DNA of 5,892 nucleotides from an uncultured Erysipelotrichaceae bacterium (GTDB taxonomy: Bacteria; Bacillota_I; Bacilli_A; RFN20; CAG-826), in assembly GCA_902793515.1 (NCBI GenBank), contig CADBDO010000067.1, positions 1-5,892 of the forward strand. Reading direction: 5' to 3'. Positions within the stretch are counted from its first letter, which is position 1. Each line of letters begins with the position of its first letter. Under the pieces are notes generated by a model that was given only the letters and a program-made list of their open reading frames with translations, made no database searches and had not been told where the DNA came from. Below are positions 1 through 5,072 of this stretch, piece after piece. The translations under genes and the position numbers were made by a program.

Positions 1-31
1 TTCCACCGATATCAATTCCTAAATATAGCAT
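1..31 (-). CDS. ROK-family sugar kinase/regulator, N-terminal fragment (runs off left edge)
   Basis: Only the first ten codons are inside the window, reading MLYLGIDIGG on the minus strand. A hydrophobic strand followed by GIDIGG is the phosphate-1 ATP-binding motif at the very N-terminus of ROK proteins (glucokinases, other sugar kinases and related repressors of the actin-like ATPase fold). Related families differ here: CoA-dehydratase activators usually have GIDIGS and type III pantothenate kinases have DIGN. An in-frame ATG at 49 would add six residues (MRQNTS). It has only a weak GGA five bases upstream, while the ATG at 31 has GAGG at a rather long 12-base spacing, so the start is uncertain. 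The gene lies 29-47 bases downstream of the nitroreductase on the same strand with no visible terminator, so the two are probably one transcript. Substrate and full domain content cannot be seen. Confidence 0.6.
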   Translation of the reverse strand, partial: MLYLGIDIGG

Positions 32-78
32 GCTGGTATTTTGCCTCATTTATTCCAAAGAATAAAGGATATTGCTTT

Positions 79-594
79 TTAGAGCTCCTCGACCGTGTCA
101 GTTAAAGGTTTTCTGTCTGAGTGTCTTGGGGATGGGGCTGAGGACTCGCTTGGATAGCCGATAGCGAGCATCATAGCTGGCTTGATGTTCTCAGGAAGCT
201 CAAAGGATTCCTCGACTGCTTTCGAGTTGAATCCTCTGATCCAAAGGGTGTGGATGCCAAGGCTTTCCGCTTCAAACATCATGGATGTTAAGACGGAACT
301 GGCGTCTTGCTCGCCAGAGTTATATCCCTCTTCACGGGCGTTCTTCCAAACGACGTTCATGTCGTAGCAGACAAGGAGAACGATTGGGGCTTCATAGGTA
401 TGGGTGAGTTTGGCCGCTTTCCAAAGAGCGTCGCTGCTCTTAAGGACGTAAACCTTCTGTGGCTGGAAGTTGCAGGCAGTTGGAGCGAGCCTTCCTGCTT
501 CAAGGATCTTCGAAAGCTTTTCTTCTTCGATGACGCGCGACTTATCGAAGGCGCGTTCGGAGTATCTTTGCTCCGCTAATTTCAAGAATTCCAT
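79..594 (-). CDS. Nitroreductase-family flavoprotein (171 aa)
   Basis: A small FMN-dependent oxidoreductase of the nitroreductase superfamily, expected to be cytoplasmic and to use NAD(P)H to reduce nitro compounds, quinones or similar acceptors; the true substrate cannot be told. Visible family features in order are RYSERAF near residues 10-16 (N-terminal FMN-phosphate contact region), EAGRLAPTACNFQPQ at 32-46 (the 'aPSa.N.QPw' region), an Asp-Ala helix followed by SLGIHTLWIRGF in the second half, and a GYPSES turn before a basic RHSDRKPL tail. The reading frame stays open for 66 codons upstream, but the start at 594 is chosen because AAGGGGGG lies six bases before it and homology begins right there. 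The upstream extension is rich in basic and aromatic residues and looks like translated promoter DNA. Length is normal for a short family member, and the stop is TAA. Confidence 0.9.
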   Translation of the reverse strand: MEFLKLAEQRYSERAFDKSRVIEEEKLSKILEAGRLAPTACNFQPQKVYVLKSSDALWKAAKLTHTYEAPIVLLVCYDMNVVWKNAREEGYNSGEQDASSVLTSMMFEAESLGIHTLWIRGFNSKAVEESFELPENIKPAMMLAIGYPSESSAPSPRHSDRKPLTDTVEEL

Positions 595-600
595 AATCAA

Positions 601-608
601 CCCCCCTT
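601..608 (-). promoter_or_regulatory. Ribosome binding site of the nitroreductase
   Basis: Read on the minus strand the bases are AAGGGGGG, six bases before the ATG at 594. This strong Shine-Dalgarno match fixes the short start of the nitroreductase and argues against the 66-codon N-terminal extension that is open in the same frame. Confidence 0.8.
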
Positions 609-637
609 CATGGTTAATGGGACATCTTTTTATGAAT

Positions 638-666
638 ATAAAACGTCTTCGAAAATATAATGTCAT
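638..666 (-). promoter_or_regulatory. Candidate sigma-A-type promoter of the nitroreductase
   Basis: On the minus strand ATGACA (five of six matches to TTGACA) is followed after 17 bases by TTTTAT (four of six to TATAAT). Transcription would start near 631 and give a leader of about 37 bases that includes the strong ribosome binding site. The region is AT-rich, so chance matches are common, and other TATATT-like hexamers nearby could serve instead. Confidence 0.3.
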
Positions 667-716
667 TCCTTGCCGCTTTAATTCAAGGCAAATGATTTTG
701 TTAATGTAAAAAATTA

Positions 717-745
717 TTGGAGTAAAAGGGTCTCTGTTATATACT
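717..745 (+). promoter_or_regulatory. Candidate promoter of the DUF1275 gene, implying a leaderless mRNA
   Basis: TATACT at 740-745 matches five of six -10 positions, and TTGGAG at 717-722 (three of six -35 positions) lies 17 bases upstream. Transcription would start at about 752-753, right at the GTG start codon of the following gene. That would explain why no Shine-Dalgarno sequence is present in the bases before that codon. The -35 match is weak. Confidence 0.45.
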
Positions 746-752
746 TTGCCAC

Positions 753-1508
753 GTGAAAATCGAAGAAGAGAAAACCATCGTAAAACGTTCAAGGGCCGGC
801 TTCATAATCGCGCTTCTTTTAACCTGCGCTGGCGGATTCCTTGAAGCCTATTCTCTTTATTACCGCGGTTTCTGGGGAATGATGATGACAGGCAACCTCG
901 TTTATGGCGTTGTCGGCATCGTCGAAGGAACCCCAATCAAACTTTTAACCTACATCCCGGTTGTCGTTCTCTTCGCCGTCGGTGTTTTCCTTGCCAGGCT
1001 TATCGAAGATAAGATCGCCAAAAACAACGAAAAGAAATACCACGTTATTGAACTTTCCGTCATCGTCGGACTTCTTCTTGTTGTCATGGCTATCCCAACC
1101 ATTTTCGATCCAGAGACCAAGAACCCAGACAAATTCGCCTGGCCAAACATCATCTCTAACGGCCTTATCGCCATCATAGGTGGCTTCTTGACCAAGAGCT
1201 TTGCCTCCTTTGACGAAGTGCCATACACCGCGACCATGATGACCGCGAATATGGGCCGCCTTGCCATATCAACCTATGATGCAATCTTCGGTGAGGACAA
1301 GGCCAAGAGCGGCAAAGCCGCCCTCAAATACCTCGTGATCATCCTCTTGTTCGCCGCTTCTGCTATTGGCTGCTACTGCTTCTACTACTTCATCTATAAA
1401 AACCTTGGGGACGATGCGCTCGTCTCTTACTTCCCTAACCTGACGCTTGTGCTTCCGTTACTTCTGATATCTAGCGCGCTAGTCATATCGGCAAAACAAA
1501 AAGAATAA
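753..1508 (+). CDS. DUF1275 (YoaK-like) integral membrane protein (251 aa)
   Basis: A multi-pass membrane protein of the DUF1275/YoaK family, whose biochemical role is not established. Family landmarks are GGFLEAYS at 27-34 (usual form G.lDA.S/T), the MMTGNLV segment at 44-50 just after it, and TATMMTANMGRL at 159-170, an internal echo of the first TGN motif. Hydrophobic stretches lie at about 16-36, 43-57, 65-83, 98-118, 133-150, 191-214 and 228-246, so six or seven membrane segments; the N-terminus is charged and short. The start is GTG. An in-frame stop at 723 leaves no other usual start upstream, and the next ATG (codon 43) would delete the GGFLEAYS motif. No ribosome binding site precedes it. 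The gene is divergent from the nitroreductase, ends in TAA, and is followed at once by a hairpin terminator, so it appears to be a single-gene transcript. Confidence 0.85.
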   Translation: MKIEEEKTIVKRSRAGFIIALLLTCAGGFLEAYSLYYRGFWGMMMTGNLVYGVVGIVEGTPIKLLTYIPVVVLFAVGVFLARLIEDKIAKNNEKKYHVIELSVIVGLLLVVMAIPTIFDPETKNPDKFAWPNIISNGLIAIIGGFLTKSFASFDEVPYTATMMTANMGRLAISTYDAIFGEDKAKSGKAALKYLVIILLFAASAIGCYCFYYFIYKNLGDDALVSYFPNLTLVLPLLLISSALVISAKQKE

Positions 1509-1511
1509 GAA

Positions 1512-1540
1512 AAAGGGCTCAAGTGAGCCCTTTATTTTTT
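1512..1540. terminator. Bidirectional rho-independent terminator
   Basis: AAAGGGCTC at 1512-1520 and GAGCCCTTT at 1525-1533 form a perfect nine-pair stem around the four-base loop AAGT. On the plus strand the stem is followed by A and six T residues (1535-1540), and on the minus strand by a T-rich run (1511 downward). It sits between the stop codons of the convergent DUF1275 gene and solute-binding protein gene, four bases past the first and eight bases past the second, and can end transcription from both sides. Confidence 0.95.
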
Positions 1541-1547
1541 GCTTATG

Positions 1548-2810
1548 TTATTCGAATGAGCCAAAGGTCCTTACGGCCTCGTCAACGCTCATGCCTTTTT
1601 GGCAAACAGCGATGCCGGCTTTTCTCGCCTGCTTATCCGCAGCATCAAGCAAGCCTAATTGCGATGGATTGATGATGCGGCTAGGCTCAATCTTTCCGAA
1701 CGCGGAATAGACTTCGTCGAACGTCATGTCCTTGCATGGGGTGATCATGCGTTTGGCTTTAGCCATACGGTTGAGACTGGATGAACGAATGAGGAATCTC
1801 ATGAACTCGTTAACCATGTCTAAGTTCTGGCTCTTCTTGTTAACGGAGAAGCAAAGGTCGACGGTGTTGTAGAAGTATCCGCCTTTGTCGGTAGAAGGGA
1901 CTGGGTGGAAGCTATATTTGAATGGGTTGTTGGTGAAGGCCTCGGATTGGCTTTCTCTCTTTTCGGTTCCAGAGACGGTTCCGCCTTTGGCGAGCATCAT
2001 GGCAACGTCTCCCATATAGAAACGTTTGATGGTCTTGTCGTAGTCGTCGGTGATATTCGTTAAGCATTCGTCAAGATCGACAAAGCCCCTGCTCATGAAG
2101 TCGTGGGCAACCTCTAAGCTAGCGCGTAAATGCTCGCCGGCGTTAGGCGCCATAGAGTTGAGGTCATTGACCGCGGTTTGGTTGTTAACCAAAGAAGCGC
2201 AAAGATGTGGGAAGTAGAGAGGGTACATGACCATGCTCTCATGACCAAGCATCGGATAGATCTTAGGGCTCACTTTGCTAAACGCGTCGCAAGCGGAAAT
2301 GAGTTCTTCATATGTCGTAGGAACCTTGACGCTATGTTGTTTGAAAAGGTTCTCATTGATGAGCATTCCGTAGGAAGTCGTGTAGACAGGAAGATATGGG
2401 ACTTTGTTTTTGGAGTCGCGGTAGAGAAGTCCATCGCGGATGCAAGAGAGGTCGAAACCAAGTGACGCTTCTGAAAGATCTTCGGTGTATTCGTCAATCC
2501 CTGAGAAGTCGATCGTTGGGTAGGTGAAGAAGATATCCGGAGGTGTATCTCCCTTTAGGGAGAGCGAGATGTTCTTCTTGTGGTCTTTGTCGTATTCGTA
2601 ATTGAGTTCGACGTTCGGATAGTATTCGTTGAAGTTGTGGAATTCGGCGGTCAAAGCCTCGAAGTTCTCGTAATGGCCTCTGACGGTTAGGCGGCACTCA
2701 GTCTGCGTGTCGAGTTTTGGGACGAAATTGTCGCTTTGGTTCTGGCCACATGCGTTGAGCGCAAGAAAAGAAAGGCCTAGTAACGCAAAAACACGGTTGG
2801 TTCTTTTCAT
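1548..2810 (-). CDS. Extracellular solute-binding lipoprotein, family 1 (sugar-binding type, 420 aa)
   Basis: A membrane-anchored substrate-binding protein of the kind that feeds carbohydrate ABC importers or presents ligand to sensors. Residues 1-20 are a signal peptide (KR-rich start, hydrophobic core) ending in lipobox LNAC, so Cys21 should be lipidated. The mature protein has the family-1 landmarks: GDTPPDIFF at 88-95, a hinge region around VYTTSYGMLINENLF at 142-156 followed by KVPTTYEELISACDAF, FYMGDVAMML at 264-273, and a C-terminal VNEFMRFLIRSSSLNRM segment at 333-349 typical of the last helices. Length is typical. Eight cysteines besides the lipidated one (39, 123, 174, 204, 249, 320, 359, 403) are many for an exported protein. 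No permease or ATPase gene is adjacent: downstream is a terminator and a convergent gene, and upstream is a divergent histidine kinase. It may therefore serve a remote importer or act as a co-sensor for that kinase. The ligand is unknown. Confidence 0.9.
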   Translation of the reverse strand: MKRTNRVFALLGLSFLALNACGQNQSDNFVPKLDTQTECRLTVRGHYENFEALTAEFHNFNEYYPNVELNYEYDKDHKKNISLSLKGDTPPDIFFTYPTIDFSGIDEYTEDLSEASLGFDLSCIRDGLLYRDSKNKVPYLPVYTTSYGMLINENLFKQHSVKVPTTYEELISACDAFSKVSPKIYPMLGHESMVMYPLYFPHLCASLVNNQTAVNDLNSMAPNAGEHLRASLEVAHDFMSRGFVDLDECLTNITDDYDKTIKRFYMGDVAMMLAKGGTVSGTEKRESQSEAFTNNPFKYSFHPVPSTDKGGYFYNTVDLCFSVNKKSQNLDMVNEFMRFLIRSSSLNRMAKAKRMITPCKDMTFDEVYSAFGKIEPSRIINPSQLGLLDAADKQARKAGIAVCQKGMSVDEAVRTFGSFE

Positions 2811-2817
2811 AGAATTA

Positions 2818-2821
2818 TCCT
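2818..2821 (-). promoter_or_regulatory. Ribosome binding site of the solute-binding lipoprotein
   Basis: AGGA on the minus strand lies seven bases before the ATG at 2810. It fixes a start that gives a classical lipoprotein signal peptide, in contrast to the divergent kinase gene, which has no comparable site. Confidence 0.75.
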
Positions 2822-2838
2822 GCCTGTTCCTTAAATTA

Positions 2839-2867
2839 ATGATATATCGGTTTTCTTATTTCCTAAA
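2839..2867 (-). promoter_or_regulatory. Candidate promoter of the solute-binding lipoprotein
   Basis: On the minus strand TTTAGG (weak -35, three of six) and TATCAT (-10, five of six) are 17 bases apart, giving a transcript start near 2832 and a leader of about 22 bases holding the ribosome binding site. The elements overlap the -35 zone proposed for the divergent kinase promoter. The sequence is very AT-rich, so the exact hexamers are uncertain. Confidence 0.3.
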
Positions 2868-2880
2868 GAAAATGTAAAAT
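2851..2880 (+). promoter_or_regulatory. Candidate promoter of the kinase operon, implying a leaderless or very short leader
   Basis: TAAAAT at 2875-2880 (five of six -10 matches) is preceded after 18 bases by TTTTCT at 2851-2856 (three of six). Transcription would begin near 2887, one or two bases before the ATG at 2889. The bases just before the start are A-rich with no GGAGG-like site, which agrees with a leaderless transcript. The -35 assignment is poor. Confidence 0.4.
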
Positions 2881-2888
2881 AAGAAAAA

Positions 2889-5072
2889 ATGAACAAAGTC
2901 TCCAAAGCGAAGTACGCGAACATCGTAATCGTTTTAATCAACGTTCTTTTCGTGCTCGGTTTGCTCTTCACAGAGTGGCAATACATCCGTCTATCGAATA
3001 ACCGCGTCAGGGAAAACAACCTTGATCTCTTTAACGACACGAACACCGCTTTAGCGAACACCACGAACAATTACTTAACTGGCGAGAGCCATCTTTGCCG
3101 TTCGTGGGCGCAGCACCTCAATAACAACGTGCAAAGCATGGACGACGCCGTCGATTTCGTTCGCGGCTCCATCGTCGATTCGACCATCATGGGTCACATC
3201 ATCTATAAGAGCGACCTGAAAGGTTATTCCACTCGCGAAAAGGCGGACCAGCCAGGAACATATACGGTCGATTATTCCTCTTTAGGTAGCCTTTTCTCCT
3301 CCTATCGAGAAGGAATGAACATCACCCCTTCCTACGTGAATCCAATCAACGGAAGCCGTTCTTTAGCCTTCTATACCGGCATCAAACTCATTGATCCTGA
3401 AGACGCCTCCAAACAAGTCGAAGCCTACCTCCTTCGTGTCGTTTTGATTAACAACTTCAAGACACGTTGGACCTTCCCTTCTGGCTCCTTCAACCACCTA
3501 GAAGTCGCGATTATCGATGGAGAGGGTTCTTACATCGTTGCAGGTAACTCCTTCACCGGCGCGAGCTTCTTCGGGTTCTATGGATCATACAACCCTTCTT
3601 CAGACGCCAAACTGGCAGAAATAAAGAACGAGGTCACGCATAATAGCGGCCATCTCACAATGAAGAACTCCAATAAAGAGGAGTGTTATGTTTCCTATTC
3701 CCAAATCTCCAAAACCGAGAATTGGGATTGGACGATTTTGACCTTGGTTCCTGCCTCTGACATCTTGGATGTCCACGTCAACTGGCTCGTCATCATCCTT
3801 TTGGTCGCGGGCTTAGGTCTCCTCTTCGTCTTTGATTTGGTCGTCTTCCTCTTACTCAGCAAGAACTTAAAAGAGGCTGCGGAAGTCGCTAGCAAAGCAA
3901 GCAAAGCCAAGACCGATTTCTTAAGCACGATGTCTCACGATATCCGCACTCCAATGAACGCGATCGTCGGTTTGACCGCTATCGCTAAAGAAGAGAAGAA
4001 CAACCCTCCATCCACTCAAAAGGCTTTAGGAAAGATCGAACAAGCAAGCAGCCATTTGTTGACCCTCATCAACGATATCCTCGACATTTCCAAGATCGAA
4101 AGCGGGAAGCTCGTCATCAATCCATTGTCTTTCTCGATCAAAGAACTCTTTGAAAGCCTCTTAAGCGTTTCTCATTCCTCCGCAGAAGCTAAACACATCG
4201 CTCTCACCTATCATGAGCACGATTTCAAAGAAGACACTCTTTGCACAGATAAGCTTAGGCTTAACCAGATATTCACAAACCTCCTCTCGAATGCGATTAA
4301 GTACACCGAAGAAGGCGGCTCAGTCGACATCGACACCTGGGAAGAGGAGAGCGAAAAAGAAGGCTGCGTGAAACTCATCTTCAAAATCAAGGACACCGGA
4401 ATCGGCATGTCGAAAGAGTTTATCGAGAAGATGTATCTTCCGTTCTCACGCGCAACGGATAGCCGCGTCAATTCCATCGAAGGAACCGGTCTAGGCCTTG
4501 CCATCACCAAGCAGATGGTCGACTTGATGGGCGGAACAATCGAATGCGAAAGCGAACTCGAAAAAGGCACCACATTCGTGGTCACGATTGATATTCCTGT
4601 CGATAAGAAAGCCGCTGATTCCTCCTTAGAGGAACAAGCGTCAAAAGAAGACTCAGACCTCTCAAGCGTCAATGTTTTGGTCGTTGAGGACAATGAGATC
4701 AACTGGGAAGTCATTTCCACCTTGCTCAGCATGAACGGAATCTCCTCCGAAAGAGCGGAAAACGGCAAAGCCGCCCTTGAGCTTATTGCCGACAAGAATA
4801 ACGAAGGGCGTTACACCTTGGTGTTCATGGATATCCAGATGCCAGTCATGAATGGTCTTGATGCTACTAGAGCAATTAGAAAACTCGACAGCGATTACGC
4901 GAGAAACGTCCCAATCGTCGCCATGACCGCGGACGCCTTCTCTGAAAACGTCACCGAATGCTTGGACGCCGGCATGAACGGACACATCGCAAAACCAATT
5001 GATATCAATCTCGTTCTCGCCGAGATAAGAAAGGCCAAGAACGGACAAGGAGAGACACATGGAAAGCAATAA
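2889..5072 (+). CDS. Hybrid sensor histidine kinase with Cache-like sensor and C-terminal receiver (727 aa)
   Basis: A membrane sensor kinase. Membrane segments at about 11-28 and 299-323 enclose an extracytoplasmic domain of some 270 residues whose end (SKTENWDWTILTLVPASDIL, 274-293) resembles the last strands of double-Cache sensors. A short linker with an ASKASKAKT repeat leads to HisKA with the H-box STMSHDIRTPMNAIVG, phospho-acceptor His350. The ATPase domain is intact: N-box NQIFTNLLSNAIKY (459-472), G1 DTGIGM (502-507), F-box YLPFSR, G2 GTGLGL (532-537). A receiver follows at 594-716 with acidic pair E600-D601, phospho-acceptor Asp648, Thr680 and Lys702, so every key residue is present. 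No HPt domain is seen. The ATG at 2889 is the first possible start because an in-frame TAA lies at 2880. The gene is divergent from a solute-binding lipoprotein and overlaps the next response-regulator gene by 14 bases. The signal sensed is unknown; the neighbouring binding protein is a candidate partner. Confidence 0.93.
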   Translation: MNKVSKAKYANIVIVLINVLFVLGLLFTEWQYIRLSNNRVRENNLDLFNDTNTALANTTNNYLTGESHLCRSWAQHLNNNVQSMDDAVDFVRGSIVDSTIMGHIIYKSDLKGYSTREKADQPGTYTVDYSSLGSLFSSYREGMNITPSYVNPINGSRSLAFYTGIKLIDPEDASKQVEAYLLRVVLINNFKTRWTFPSGSFNHLEVAIIDGEGSYIVAGNSFTGASFFGFYGSYNPSSDAKLAEIKNEVTHNSGHLTMKNSNKEECYVSYSQISKTENWDWTILTLVPASDILDVHVNWLVIILLVAGLGLLFVFDLVVFLLLSKNLKEAAEVASKASKAKTDFLSTMSHDIRTPMNAIVGLTAIAKEEKNNPPSTQKALGKIEQASSHLLTLINDILDISKIESGKLVINPLSFSIKELFESLLSVSHSSAEAKHIALTYHEHDFKEDTLCTDKLRLNQIFTNLLSNAIKYTEEGGSVDIDTWEEESEKEGCVKLIFKIKDTGIGMSKEFIEKMYLPFSRATDSRVNSIEGTGLGLAITKQMVDLMGGTIECESELEKGTTFVVTIDIPVDKKAADSSLEEQASKEDSDLSSVNVLVVEDNEINWEVISTLLSMNGISSERAENGKAALELIADKNNEGRYTLVFMDIQMPVMNGLDATRAIRKLDSDYARNVPIVAMTADAFSENVTECLDAGMNGHIAKPIDINLVLAEIRKAKNGQGETHGKQ
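5047..5052 (+). promoter_or_regulatory. Ribosome binding site of the receiver-GGDEF gene, inside the kinase gene
   Basis: AAGGAG lies six bases before the ATG at 5059, within the last codons of the kinase gene. With the 14-base overlap it fixes the start of the second gene and suggests coupled translation of kinase and regulator. Confidence 0.85.

Noticed and set aside
668..691. Inverted repeat CCTTG...CAAGG (and overlapping TTGCC...GGCAA) between the divergent nitroreductase and DUF1275 genes, as a possible operator
   Set aside because: The arms are only five bases, with several competing pairings, and no regulator gene is nearby; it is within chance expectation for the region.
595..792. 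66-codon N-terminal extension of the nitroreductase
   Set aside because: It overlaps the promoter region and the start of the divergent gene, has unnatural composition, and the internal ATG at 594 has an excellent ribosome binding site and matches the family N-terminus.
3884..3911. Short GCAAGCAAAGC-type repeat in the kinase gene
   Set aside because: It encodes an ASKASKAKT helix linker between the membrane segment and HisKA; it is in frame and ordinary for a kinase linker.
4211..4795. Long open frame antisense to the kinase gene (194 codons)
   Set aside because: It is a shadow of the kinase codon pattern, with serine-rich low-complexity translation, no ribosome binding site and no family resemblance.
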